Part shown: positions 11,341-23,734 of the stretch, one piece after another
How the letters are laid out: each line of letters starts with the position of its first letter
Numbering within the stretch: position 1 is the stretch's first letter
From: Saccharina japonica
Taxonomy: Eukaryota > Sar > Phaeophyceae > Laminariales > Laminariaceae
Length of the DNA stretch: 64,000 nucleotides
Assembly: GCA_008828725.1 (NCBI GenBank)
Contig: MEHQ01000867.1
Coordinates: 1 to 64,000, forward strand
Direction: 5' to 3'
The notes under the pieces: generated by a model
Databases searched by the model: none
What the model was told of the DNA's origin: nothing
What the model saw: only the letters and a program-made list of their open reading frames with translations
Translations under genes and position numbers: made by a program

Positions 11341-12843
11341 GGGTGTGCTGGATGTCGACGGGTAGAAAGGAAGGTTTAACGTGAAGAACACACACACGCT
11401 GTTGTCCCTCTATTTCCTTGTATTTCGTGTGCGGCACGAAGACGTATCGGAATTGAGTAGGAAGCGCCACACATACATGCATTGTATGGGTAGCGTTTAA
11501 GGGAATAGGGACGGAGGGGGGGGGGGAGGTTCGTAGGAAAACCCCGGCCAACAAGCGCAGCTAGGAGACTGTGGACAGGCTAGCAAGAAACCAGAACTAC
11601 TAGCTGGTAAAATCTGTCTGTACTACGAGTACAAATAATTTAATCTGCCTCTGCTGCCTGAAAGTCGCTTTCGGTGTGCTTCGGTTGCCTATCTTTTACT
11701 TTGGTTGTCTTGAAATAAACAAAATACCATCATAAGCCGTCATAAGAGATGATCAAAGACCAATTATTATTTATAGGAACCTTTTTTTCGGCCATCATAA
11801 CTGAGTTTTTAGGCCGAAGATACGCGAATTACTCGGCGGGACGGCCCAAAACACCTGTAGACTCGTCAGCATCCTCCCCGTAGCTTTCCGAGAGCTTTCT
11901 GACGTTTTCTTTCCGTTTCTCCGGGGTAGTAGTTTTCGACTGTTCGTCCAATGTTCCTGTCCTGACGTTCATGATTATTGTTAGCCAAAACTCATTTAAG
12001 GCCGTTTCTTATGGTATTGTGTTATAGGTTTACAACTGGACTCTTTTGAATCGTCTGTTTGTGACATTATGTTTTTAAGTCTTGCAAGCAGGTGTAGTTT
12101 CTTATGGTGGCGTATGGCAAAAAGCACGTCCTTGTTTCATGTGATCCAGAGACCACCAAAGATGAGATATCACGCACCACCCAACTAGAATGTACTATAA
12201 AGTTGATACAGCAGTACTCGTACGAGTACTCGTACGAAGTTTTACGGAGCAGCTGTGAAGGTACGACGCCCACTCGTACTCAATCGTACAAATACAAAGT
12301 TAGAATCGACTCCCACCATCGGCCAGCACATACCGCCTCTGCGCGCCAAGCGAGCAGCGACGGCACCCAGGTACTGAGCGTGCTCGGCGACTCGAGAGCA
12401 TTGTGTCGGCTCTCAACTTGGTGGGCACGATCAAACACAGGCTAACAGCAGCAACAAAAACAGCGACCTGGTGGTACATGTCATACGAGATGCCAGACAG
12501 ATAATATATCGTCTACAACAAACCCCTGACGATCTATCACATCCACCGCATTGTCCCTCCCCGATAACGTGGTGAGAGTTCTTGGCTGACGGCCGAGCGA
12601 GTGCGGGCTTATTCATGGTTGAGGGTCGGGCAAGTGTGGGCCTGTACGCGACCGCTTCAGTCTGTATATGCAGCAGCTCTACGTAGGCCGGGTATGAGAC
12701 GACGCAATAATACATAATACAAGGTTCCCCTCCGGGACGTGCCTAGGGGAGTGGCGCAAGGACAAATCGAAAATCTACTATTAATACCAAAACATGGGAT
12801 ATTGTATCATACGCGTATCATTATGTATACTGGTAGTACATGA

Positions 12844-13239
12844 GTTGTTGTTGTTGTTGTTATCGTCACATTAAACTCGTTTCAGTTGCTAATCCCTATA
12901 GTCTGATCTAGCAAGATCACGGCCCGTGGTCACAAAAGTGCTAGAGCCATCGGAGAATCCTAAAGAACACGTACACTTAGCAGGGAAAAGATACACAAGT
13001 CCGAAGAGGTACACCTAAAATCAATACAGCATGTTATGCGTGTCCAAAACTGAACTACACGCCCGCAATCTCCATTCGACTACAGCAGCATCGTCCCCCC
13101 CCCCCCCCTCCCACTCTTTACCAATGAATTTGCCGACTACAGCGTAACTACTGTCTGAAGTGCTGTCTGTACAAAAACAAACGGTAGGCGTGGGAACAAG
13201 ATGGAGCACGCAGCTGCTGTCTGAAGTGCTGCCAGAATG
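12844..13239 (-). repeat. Right terminal inverted repeat of the 2.3 kb element
   Basis: Reverse complement of 10927-11340; ends at CTGCCAGAATG next to the second ACAGTCC. Confidence 0.75.
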
Positions 13240-13246
13240 ACAGTCC

Positions 13247-16200
13247 GCGGGCACAAAGTGAAAAAGAACAGCCAACCAAAGCCATCATGTCCATTGACAA
13301 TTACCCGAATCTATCCTGAACGGTCTGTGTTAGGCACAGCATTATAAACATCGACACTGATTAGGAATCGTTCCACATTGAAGGGGTCTTCCACGATCAG
13401 GCACACAATGAAGGCACCCGGGGTGTCCGCGCCATCTCTGCCGCGTCTCTCTACAAAACCAGTGACGTCATCCACACCGACCCAACAACAACATTCGGGG
13501 GAAAAAGCGAAGAATTTGTCAACAGAAAACAGAAAAACAAAAATGTTCGTCCGTCACGGGTCGATGTCGTCCGTGCTCCGGATCGCTTCTCCTGTGCGCT
13601 GCTGTGCTGCTGCGCCGGCGCGCTGCTGTGCTGCTGCTCAGGCGCGCCGCTCCGGTGCCGCTCGGCCAGTCCTAGCACGACCACACTCGACCCGCTCCGT
13701 CCGTACACGCTCTCGTTGCTGTCCTTCCCAGTCGGCTCCTCGCTTTCTCTCTCGTTGCACTCAGGGTGCTTGGTCTGGAAAATAAAAATTCTCGCGCTGA
13801 AGGGATTGACCAGTCCAACAACAGCTCGTCGCCACACGCTCCCTCCTCCTTTGATGGCGAAGCCAGGTTACTGAGACAGTACAGCTCCCTCTAGCAAACA
13901 TACCTAGGGCTGTGTACGTAGTGTCCGTCCACCTTTCTGATGGCGTCTGCCTCCGCGCACAAAAGTGAGATGGACATTGCTGTCTACACGGACGGCCAAA
14001 AAGGCCCGTGCATCTGAACTTTTGCGCCTAACGCACCAGTGCCGATCCAACTCTACCGCTGCACACGCTTCGCGGCGGGTGCGCAGCAGCAAGAAGGTAT
14101 CGGTCCGCTTGAGGGTGAGCCTAGCCTTGCTCGCTAGAAAGACCCCCCCCCTCGCTATGGGCCATGCCAAAGCAAAAACGTTGCCGAGGCAGCGAGGGGA
14201 AGAAGGGGAGTACGACGATATAAATGTAGACCTTTCAAAAACTGCACCTGCATTTTTGGGGATAAAACATACTCGGAAATATGATAGAACCATTAATATT
14301 GACTCGATCGTTCTTAGATTCCGCCAAACATTTTATAAAATTAAAATTTGTCAATATTTTATTGTTGTGCGCTCAAGGTCAGGAAGGTCTGTGACACACG
14401 GCACACACCGCACACGCACGCACGCGTGACACATGTGACACAGCAGTTCTCGTACAACAGTAGTGGTGGGATAGTATTGGCAGAAGTAGAAGAGGATGCA
14501 CCGAAGAAGGGGCTGAAAATCTCGACCACGCCTGCCTACATGAGAAATCCACTTGGTTTTTGTTTGCTGTCTGTCTTATATACGTGGGGTCTGGGTTATA
14601 TTTTACTCACAATAAAACAATCTTATATATGTGGGGTCTGGGTTATATTATACGCACAATAAAACAAACAAAAATGAAAAAACAACATGCATCGCTACGA
14701 TGAGGATCGAACTCAAACATCCAAAATCGGACATGGTGACCATTTGATTATATTACCAAAAATGATTTGCCCAAATACCGGTACAGTATTATATGTCGCG
14801 ACTCGCGCCAGGCGCACGACACATCATGCAAGCACAGGCAGGCAGCAGGCAGCAGCGCACAAGAGAGAGAGAGGTGTGGTGGTGATTGCTAATGACGGGT
14901 GCAAGCCCCCCATGAAGTAACCACTAACAGCTACAGCACTACACGGCGAACCTACCACAGGAACGCCTGCTGCTGCTTGTGCTTCTAGGCGGGGCTGTGA
15001 CCTCGTTTGTGTTCGTTGCGTGTTGTCTGATGGTCTCGTAGATTTCTGGGGTGAGCTTCAAGGACGAAACACAAACAATCGAAATTATAAGGACTCCAAG
15101 ATTCTACTCGTATGATATTGGATTAAAGAGGCCATTACATTTCCGGCTAGCGTGAGCGGGAGTCAGTCGCACACATCAGGACAACAGAAAGGTAGATGGT
15201 GGATTACGAGCCAGGCTCCGATAGACACAGCTAAGCCACAGCAGTGCAGCGCAGATGGGTGTGCTACCCACGCACGATGTTGCCTGCTGGTGCTTATTAT
15301 TCAGAGTTGTAACATTGTGCTCTCTGCACATGTTTTGTTGTCTATCTGTCTCTGGGCTCTCCTGTGTGCTCATTATCAGCTCGTGATTGCAGGGCAAACA
15401 ACAGAACATTACGTATTATTTACTGGCACGTACGTACAAAACACGGCCTCATGCAGACAAGCCGGGAAATCGTCTTATCCACTCCCGCGGGAAAAAAAAG
15501 TTTGAGCGCCCGCCACGCGAGCCACGGAGCTCGGATCGAGCCCAAATCTCGACCAATGTGTCCGGCCGGGCCTCCCGTGTCGGGTTACTTTGCGTTTTGC
15601 CCAAAAGCGCTCGCGCGAAGAGAAAAGTTGCGAAAAGTGCGAAATTTTCACAAACATAACTATACATATACGAGCAATGACTCTGTTGTACATTACCAAA
15701 CATAGTGTGCATACAAAAACATATACGAAGGCTCAAAAAAGAACTTTATTTTGTAACCTCTCAATCTGTTCATTCTGGGGCGCAGAATAAACGAGGTGGC
15801 CTAGTCAAACTGATGTTCATACTTTTGGTGGTCAAACTTCATCGTTTTGAGTTCCATAAGATGCTGTTTTTTTCCCCTTTGGTCAAAAAGGGTCCTTTTC
15901 CGAACCTCTAAAAAAAAACATAAGAAACGGCGTAAGATCCAATATGTTTGCCCCGACTTTTGACCAACAATACATATTTCGGAAAACTGATTGATTGCTT
16001 CAAAAGTCAAACTGGGACCCTGGAAAAACGGAGAAGTGCTGCAGGAAGCACTCGGAATTCTACCCGGTTGGTCTTGAGGGGGGTGTTTGTGTCTTTGACA
16101 GTCCAACGGAGTAAAACGGGTATATTGGGCCTAGAAATCAGTCACTGGAGCCCTACAAAACAATATCCCAGAATAATTGGTCGGGAACGGCAATGACTAC

Positions 16201-16600
16201 TCATACGCTCCTCCAGATCCAAGAGCCTCATCACCTCTAGAGACTATAATCAATATGCTACGTAGTATGCGTAGTAGGTCGGTCGGAGGTCTAAGCATTA
16301 GAACTGGAGCTATGCTGTGTTCCGTAAGGAGTCCTGGCATGGTGTCATTGTATAATGACCTCGAAACAGATACATATTTTCAACGCTTAATCTGGCTCAA
16401 TTATTTTTCATTTATGAAGGAAGGGGCCCGTTATTAACCGCGAGAGTTGTTCTATTCATTGTTATTTATGGTATAGTCCATGCAGTTGAAGAATTGAAAA
16501 AATACTCGACCTCGACAGTACACATTTTCTAGGGGTCTGGAGCATAGGTCTGACTCCAAAAAACACCCCTGCAACGCCCGTCTCTTCGCGAAGGGGAAGA
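13247..16600. other. No recognisable gene; short repeats
   Basis: Frames of 120-154 aa on both strands around 13.4-14.4 kb lack any motif I recognise, although the 13.5-13.7 kb block is GC-rich with GCTGCTGTGCTGCTG repeats. At 14575-14668 a 47 bp unit (CTTATATACGTGGGGTCTGG... CAATAAAACAA) occurs twice in tandem. A GAGGATCGAACTC word at 14701-14713 resembles a tRNA T-arm on the minus strand but has no acceptor stem. 15.1-16.6 kb shows nothing defensible. Confidence 0.4.
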
Positions 16601-16610
16601 TGGATTCATT

Positions 16611-16732
16611 GTTTGGGGGGGGGGGGGGGGGTACTCATGTTGTGCACGGCCGTAGTCATATGACCATAGACCCTCGCATCCCTACAATGCCGGGACGGAG
16701 CGCGTTGGGTTTTCACCAACCAGGCAGACATT
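16611..16732 (-). repeat. Fragment of the gag-like 3' end repeat (copy 4)
   Basis: A run of about 19 G followed by TACTCATGTTGTGCACGGCC, GTAGTCATATGACCATAGACC and CGCATCCCTACAATGCCGGGACGG. On the minus strand it reads HCRDARVYGHMTTAV, aligned with the YCRGAKAYGHTTLAC knuckle of the 9.2-10.6 kb ORF but lacking the first and last Cys. Confidence 0.65.
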
Positions 16733-17144
16733 GCTTGCACCAAGCGCGAAACGCCGTGGGGTATTGGGCGAGTCGCATGGAGGGTGAGCTGCATCCTGCT
16801 AAGAACCGCCTCTGAGGCGGACTTGCATATGGACGACAGCTTCAATGAGTTAATTTAATTTCTGGTGTGGCCACTTCCGGAGACAGCAATGGGTTTTACT
16901 ATGTAACTGCCTCGCGGACGCCTTACCATATTAACACTACGTGAAACGACCATTCCCCTTGTGCGGAACAAAGGTTCTCTACCCCGCACAAATGATCTAC
17001 TCGACCGCCAGCTTTGGTGACCGCCAAAAAAAAATAACAAAAAAAAACGGCACCCTGGTTGTCTAGCTCACGCAGCGAGTGGCGTGTTTTACAGCGTCGT
17101 TGCCAACCGACGCCAACCCAACCTATAAATATAATATATTTATG

Positions 17145-17588
17145 GGGGGGGGGGATTTATAAAAAGGGGTACACCTCATGTTTCGTGACAAAAAGGGGTA
17201 CATCGTTCTTGGCCGCCGGGTACGTCCATGCACTCTGTCAAATCGACTCAAATTTAAATCTGATGGGTTTGCCACACTCACATGGCACCTCCCTACCATC
17301 CCCAACGTTTATTTTTCTTCATATGTTTAGCGGGTGAACGAGAGCGACTAAAATGGGTGTGTGACCATATCCCCCTTTTATTATGCCTACGCGAGGGTAT
17401 CCCCCTTTCCATCTACTACCTAGTTTGGGAAAGTCCCCCTTTTTTCCTAACGCCCCCCGTTTTGTCACTGTGCAGAGAGGTATCCCCCTTTCTGTGTCAA
17501 AAAGACCTAGGGTAAGTGACCACTCCATGTTTTTGGTTGTTGTGGCACGCCTAGCAGACGACTTATAACGTCGAAATAACGGCCCATA
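17145..17588 (-). repeat. Left outer arm of the palindrome
   Basis: Reverse complement of 19213-19655; same family as 35040-35725 (inverted relative to it). Confidence 0.75.
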
Positions 17589-19212
17589 CCCAGGCAAACG
17601 TGGTCAGCATGTCAGCATACATGATGTACGAATATCTCTCAAATTATACCGTGAGTACTGCCTGCAGAGAATGTCGGATGGAATTGGCGCTGTGGCCGCA
17701 GATCACTTCCTTGTCTGTGCCGACAGGTCGCATATTTACGTATCATACGATATGACACAAAGAAGCATTTTTTATCTTTTCGTTGTTTGTCCCTTCGTAC
17801 TCGTCAATATTTCACACCATTATCGAGATAAGTTTCGAGATGTTGCGCAGTGCTGGCTGTTGTGGAGATGTGCCGTATATTACTTGCTGTGCATGCATGC
17901 TCTACTACCAAGACTACTTGCTGCTGTTGATGCCATTGGCAAACATGTACTCAGAGGTTCGCAGGCCAAGCTGCAATAACTCTGAAGTGGGAGAAAATAG
18001 CGTTAAGATACCTCACAAAAACAAAAATATACGAAACAATACGTACAGCAATTTATACGAGTACCAATATTATTAACAGTACACATCATAGTATACGAAG
18101 CCCAAGCCTACTCCTCAAACATGAAAAAAGTGAACAAGGGCACATACATATGGAACCATACATATCATGCGTATACCTAGTATACGTTATTATGTATCAA
18201 ATGATAGTACAGCTGCCGTACGTATACGTGGTAGTAACCGGTACAGTACCGCCGTATACGTATACGCGTATATCAGGTACGTACCTACATAGCGTAGAGA
18301 AGAGGAGGGTTCTGTTGTACCAGGCCGTTAGCTGTTGGGTTGTTCGGTCACAGCAGTGATGGTTAATATATGACTATGAGTATACCGCGAATGCCCTGGG
18401 CCGTTGCATTGGTGTTGCACCCCACCTCTGTAGCGATAACCTCGCCGGCGGCGAAAACCGATGCCCCCCTTTTTGTAACGATAGGGGGGGTGTACCCCTT
18501 TTTTTCAATCGCCTTTTTTTTGTGTGTGTTCTTCGACTTTTCACGAACAATATACCTGAAAACAGGAATTCCCTTTCCATTAAGTGTGCTGTTTTAACAA
18601 GCTATATCTGAGGGCGGATTTCGATGGGTTTTAGAAAGGGCCTTTGATAAAAAAGGGGACACACCCATATACCGTAACAAAAGCGGGGACACTACCAAGC
18701 ACCGGCGTCGAGGGTCTCGTTAAAAAGGCGGTCGCCAACACCACTCCAACGGCCCAGCGCATTAGCGGGATACTCATAGCCATATATTAGCCATCACTCT
18801 GACCGAACAGCTCAACACGTCCCTTTCTGGTACAATGAGACTCTCTTCTCCTTTACGATATGATACGTACCTAATAAGGGCGTGTACGTACACGGCGGTA
18901 CCGGCACTACTACATATATACGTGCAGCAGCCAGCAGTAGTACCAGAGGAGTACTACTATCCTTTGGTTCATACATATTTACGTATACTCGTATGTAAGT
19001 TGGTGATTTTTGTGGAACACAGGGCACAGGGCGCCAACCAATGTAACGCATTGATTTGCAGGGAAACACTTGAAAACCACGATTGATTCTGAACCAGATG
19101 TGCTTGTCACAGGACCTTCTCGTATATGGTGTGCAGGCAGTACTCACGAAATCATTTGTGATATACACGTACATCGCGTATGCTGATCTGCTGACTACGT
19201 TTGCCCAAGTAA

Positions 19213-19655
19213 GGGCCGTTGGTCTTTTCGACGTTAGACGTTGTCTGTTGGGCGTGCCACAACAACCAGAACATGGAGTGGTCACTTACCCTAGGTCTTT
19301 TTGACAAAGAACGGGGGATATCTCTCCGCAGCGTGACAAAAAGGGGGACGTTAAGTAAAAAGGGGGACTTTCCCAAACTAAGTAAATGGAAAGGGGGATA
19401 GGCATGACAAAAAGGGGGATATGCTCACAACCTCCTTTTGATCGCTCTCGTTCGCCCGCTAAACTTGTGAAACAAAAAATCAAAAACGCTGTGGATGGTA
19501 GGGAGATACAATGTGTGTGTGTGTGGCAAAGGCATCATGTTTTAAGTTCGTGACGATTTGACAGAGTACATAGGCGTACCCGGCAGCAAAAACCGATGTC
19601 CCCCATATTGTCACGATATAGGGGGGCGTACCCCTTTTTGTAAAATCCCTTTTAG
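19213..19655 (+). repeat. Right outer arm of the palindrome
   Basis: Reverse complement of 17145-17588. Together with 18990-19212 it is colinear with the solo copy at 35040-35725. Confidence 0.75.
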
Positions 19656-19659
19656 AAAT

Positions 19660-22070
19660 CGCAAAGTGGAACGTTTTCCTGTTTTTCAAAATAAAACTTT
19701 TGACGAAACAAACTGACAAAGGCTGTGTCCGGGACGTCATACGCAGATCAATCGTTCGTAAAAGCAACCCAGCCAACCTAAAAATAAACGGCCGGAAACG
19801 ATTCCTCTTGTCATTCTACGGACGGAGCCAGGTATCGATTTTATCTACAGTAGTTTTCTGCTGGTGTTTAATGAGCATGTTCACACAATCAGTGATCACT
19901 CGACAGGGAAGGGGTTTTTAAACCGTGCGGTGCCGTGTCCAACAGGGAAATCGCAATTTTGAAGTGCCCGGTCGGTCACAGCTACGAACTCTGGAGGGGT
20001 TTCTATTCCGCAGATGAGGCCCTATCCTCCCTTCGTGTGGTGGAATCTAGACAGATCTACGCTCTTCTTAAGACATGACAATCTTCCAGAAAGCGCCAGC
20101 GGTCCCTGGCATGAATTTGGAATAAAGTTGAATCATCTGCCACAAAATTTGAAACTCTAAAGTGGTTTGTCAGCAGCTCGGCTGGCTAGATATCTGTCAG
20201 TCTGACCAATTACTCCTTGTTGAATAGCAGCAGGTTATTCCTATCATTGAGGCCGGTTTCTTGTCTCTATGCACAGTTTGCCATCTTACCAGTGGCCAGC
20301 ATGTATTCGGGTCAATGTGCCAGATCCGGCTGTCTGTGAGCTGGTGGTTGTGGTGGTGCGGTTAGAGTTGGAGGTGTATCGGTGGTAGCTGCATTTTCTG
20401 CTGCTGCTCCTTCTGCTGGTGTTGGTGTGGTGATGGTTGTAGTTTTCTGGATGGCATCGTTGCTCCTGCTGGATAATCTCGTTACAGTGCATGCAGGATG
20501 CGTTGTTTGATACAATCAGCCAATAGGCTGTATGATTATATGTATGAAAATGATATACGAGACACATAAAACAATTCATCGAACTCTATCCAGTACCCTC
20601 TGCAATTGATGATTATATTATGCACAGTCGATAACGTTGGATTCAAAATTGTCAGCCACAGCAGAGGAAGGCTGGTAATTGTCTTGCTTATTTTCTATCC
20701 CGCGCGTTACATTTTTCCTTGACGGGCTGTCGGCAATGGTCACCACACGACGACGGCTAGGACTCAGCGCGATGAGAGACACAGTGTCCCGATTAATATT
20801 GTGTCTCGCACTCTCTTTACCGATTTCGCGAGGCAGAACTGAAACGCTCTGGATCGCGAGCCTCGCGCGAACGTGATGACAGCATTCGGAGTGTGCTGTG
20901 ATGTATTTCTCTGCACGGAAATATGAGGACCATTGGTGAATAATTGCAAAGTTCAATTGACCCTTACATTGCCGTCCTTTGTCACTCTTGATGGAATTTG
21001 TTGCGATGCTCAACGCGCGACGGCCAGGACTCGACCGGGCATGAGACCGGGAGTTCCACTTGTTGTGGCACGCAGCCTCCCAATTTATGGGGCAAGGCTG
21101 GCCTGAAGCGCTCTGGACGAGACCATGATTCCAGACAGATTGCCTAACAGCATTTTTATACAATAATAAAAATACATTGTAGTATCAACGGGCTTTCGAC
21201 CAGTTTCACTGTTGAGCGACACGCGTCAGAGCAGACACCTTGCCCTGATATCCAAGACCATCCGACAGCACTGCTTCCTTTCCATGTTCTGTCCACGCGT
21301 GACAAAAACTATCTGCTGGTGTGCATCGACCCCAATGTATTTCGCAACGGTTGAACATTTCAAAGGGCTGTAGCTCAGACTCCATCGGGCATTAATTTAG
21401 GTTTTAGGCCATAATACAGTAAATACAGCTCACCCCGCCTTATAGTGCGTGTCAGACCAAATAAGTTTGATGAATCACTGGCGCCTTCCCGCAAAGACGT
21501 GAATGCGTGTAGGTAAATCGCAAGCATTCCCATCCCCTTGAAGAAAGGAGAAAACTATGACAAAGCCGAAGCCAATATCACAACGTAAAGACGATAATGA
21601 TGACTAGGGCTCTGAAGGAGGACAGGCAGCATATGTTGCCTTTCCTCATTTTTGAGACAACACTAATAGCGAAGGCCACGTAAGCATGAAATGTCGTAAG
21701 TCAAGCGTATTGTCTCAACATCTGAACATGAGGACGGCTGCTACTACATGTAGGACATGTTAAACCTCGGGTACTACTGCAAAATCCAGTAAGATCTATC
21801 CAACAACGCTCTCCAAACAGCACGCAAAGTACACCGTACAAGTTTGCGGTGGTGGTTGTGCGAACACAGTCTGCAGCAGTCTCTCCGAATCGTCAGAGGA
21901 TCGAGAACAATACCTCGGCCGTTAAGGCGGGTTTCATATTGGTGCCTGTCGATAAGCCCAACGCCGTGAACAGGGGCAACGTACCACACTCAGGGAAACA
22001 ACTATAAACACGATAAACATATTTCGAATTAGAACAGCATTGCAAGCGAGTCTTCACTAGGGTACGTGGC
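19660..22070. other. No recognisable gene
   Basis: The longest frame is a 181-codon minus-strand frame (20618-21163) with no recognisable domain. Near 20312-20515 the minus strand reads a Thr/Ala/Pro-rich low-complexity peptide from GGT/GCT-type repeats. Neither has clear exon boundaries or repeats elsewhere in the window, and I leave both uncalled. Confidence 0.35.
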
Positions 22071-22079
22071 GAAGAAATC

Positions 22080-22460
22080 CGGGGGAGCTTTCTAGGTAAA
22101 TACCGGTACCCGGCACTTCCGTAAGCTCGGGAAGTTTTCAAAACCGGTACCCGACTCTGAGAGAAGTTCGCAATGACCGTACTCGACACTTCGGTAAAAT
22201 AGGAACGCCTACAGAAACATACCCCAGGTATCTGTATACTCTCGACCGCAATACCGGGGGTGCACGTATTTGTTCGGTACGGGGCTCCATACCCTACCGA
22301 AAACTTCCGTAAGTTCGGTACTGTTCCAATACCGGTACACGACACATTGGTAAGTTCGGTACTTTTTCAATACCGGCACCCGACACCTCGCTAAGTTCGG
22401 TACGCCTACCCGAATATACCCCGGATACCGGTATACCCTTGACCACAGTACCGGCGGCGA
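22080..22460. repeat. Degenerate minisatellite with ACCGGTAC words
   Basis: A unit of about 40 bp (TAAGTTCGGTACT...TTCCAATACCGG...CCGACAC) is present several times. A larger block (about 22185-22260: AACGCCTACAGAAACATACCCC...) is repeated at about 22405-22460 (TACGCCTACCCGAATATACC). The duplicated blocks share the same order of words. Confidence 0.6.
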
Positions 22461-22469
22461 TCGGTGCGA

Positions 22470-23175
22470 CCTCGATACCAGGAAATCAGGTATGTATGCC
22501 ATACGGACACACATTATCACATTATACGCGAACACTACTGTGTTTATTTGTGGTAGTAGCAGCAGTCTTCTCTACATTTTCGTATCTGGTCCTTGGCTCT
22601 CTAGTGGTGCACAACGCACTCGACTCACACCCACCAAGGACGTATTATGACACAACACAACAACCGCCGAGAGTACCGAGCGATAATGTATATATTATAT
22701 TATCACCCACTCGCGCCGTTGGGGTTCGACGCGCTTTCGAGGCGATATTACGGTACGCTCTACGCAACCTGCTTTGTGTTGGATGAAGCTTCGACTGCTC
22801 GCCTGAGAAAGTGCTCGCATCACGCATCCTATGTAGGGCCTTGACCGTTACATCTGGAATCCATCGCTTTTCTTATTATATCCTAACACATATATATGTA
22901 CCAATAGCAGCGGCAGCAGCACAACGCGAGGTTGCCGATTATCTACACTGTGAGCCAAGCTTGGACGTAGGGAGGTTGCGATATAGTACGGGCTTCAAAC
23001 GCACCACTCGATGCCAGTGGCACGCGTGGATTGTATCAAATAAAAAGTATAGCCCACAGAACCAACATATTGCCCAAGCTGGAGCTGCTACGTATGCCCC
23101 TCTGGTACTACAGCAGACCATCCCCGTCCTTGATTCCTCTATATCGCGCGAATACATTAAACAACCAGTGATAAT
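22470..23175. other. 5' flank of the membrane-protein gene
   Basis: About 700 bp upstream of the first exon. It should contain the promoter of the gene starting near 23.2 kb, but I recognise no specific element; TATATTATATTATC near 22690 and TATATATGT near 22890 are AT-rich candidates only. Short frames on both strands look like noise. Confidence 0.3.
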
Positions 23176-23734
23176 ATGATACCCGACAGCTGCCGCTGCG
23201 ATTGCAAACCTCGCACTAACTTAACTTCCCTCTGCCGGTGCATCGTTCAGAACAGTATGATAGTTGACGGCATGGCCCTGATCGTGGCTGGACTAGTGAT
23301 TTCTCTCGTTCGAGGAGAACAACCCACTCCATGCCCATCAGATACGGTTACGGTGGAGCTGACTTCAACGAGTGGGGTGAAGCCTCTCACCGATGCAATG
23401 AATTGCAGAGGTGCAGGCACTTTCAACGTCACCTTGTACGGTCGCATTCAAATCGACCAGATTATCGAGATTTCGCATCAGAAATATGTGACTCTCGCTG
23501 CTCCTGTCGAGAAGGCATTGGATAGCTCCAGCGATGACTACTTGTACGCGGAAATGGATGCCGCACACCAGACCGGCATATTCTCCGTGACAAACGGTTC
23601 TACCTTGAGCATCAGCAACTTGATCATCGGGAGAGGGCGTTCGATGGATGGTGGGGCAGTCGTTCTTACTTCTTCAAGCTTCTTGCATGTGTTCGACTGT
23701 AATTTCACGAACAACACTGCTTCTTCAGCAGGAG
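23176..23734 (+). CDS. Exon 1: signal peptide and start of beta-helix
   Basis: The first ATG is at 23176, but ATGs at 23257 and 23272 sit directly before the hydrophobic stretch MALIVAGLVISLVRG, a better signal-peptide context, so 23257 is my preferred start. After a Cys-bearing N-terminal part (PTPCPSDT, MNCRGAGTFNVTL) the first repeat reads SMDGGAVVLTSSS...FTNNTASSAGG. It ends GGA G|GTGAGC, phase 1. The frame stays open into the intron until 24060, but that extension loses all repeat character. Confidence 0.8.

Larger units (their letters stand above)
10927..13239. mobile_element. 2.3 kb non-autonomous element with about 400 bp terminal inverted repeats
   Basis: The left terminus (10927 to about 11340) and the right terminus (about 12844-13239) are near-complete reverse complements: GGCAGCACTTCAGACAGCAG, CGTGCTCCATCTTGTTCCC, TACCGTNTGTTTTTGTACAG, the G-run/C-run with CACTCTTTACCAATG, and CGTTTCAGTTGC all match in order. 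The direct repeat ACAGTCC flanks the element at 10920-10926 and 13240-13246, which looks like a 7 bp target-site duplication. The 1.5 kb interior has microsatellites ((AAC)n at 11310, (TTG)n at 12846), a palindrome CTCGTACGAGTACTCGTACG near 12215, and a minus-strand fragment of a dispersed repeat (about 11340-11400) also seen near 28.4 kb. No transposase was recognised, so I treat it as non-autonomous. Confidence 0.75.
17145..19655. mobile_element. 2.5 kb imperfect palindrome (foldback-type element)
   Basis: The two halves are reverse complements around a centre near 18580. The outer arms 17145-17588 and 19213-19655 pair along their whole length (CACAACAACCA, ATGGAGTGGTCACTTACCC, TAGGTCTTTTTGACA, GGGGGACTTTCCCAAACTA, GCTCTCGTTC, GATGGTAGGGAG, GATTTGACAGAGT). 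Inner arms at about 18220-18420 and 18725-18925 also pair (GGCCGTTGCATTGGTGTTG against its diverged complement, TGTACCAG, GTACCGCCGT). The left arm carries extra sequence (about 17690-18200) absent from the right. The arms differ visibly, so this is an old duplication. No transposase was seen. A solo arm of the same family lies at 35040-35725. Confidence 0.7.

Noticed and set aside
14690-14770. tRNA-like T-arm on the minus strand (GAGTTCGATCCTC)
   Set aside because: No matching acceptor stem, D-arm or anticodon arm could be placed; at most a degenerate fragment.
20312-20515. Thr/Ala/Pro-rich minus-strand frame
   Set aside because: It arises from GGT/GCT-type simple repeats, with no start context, splice signals or domain.
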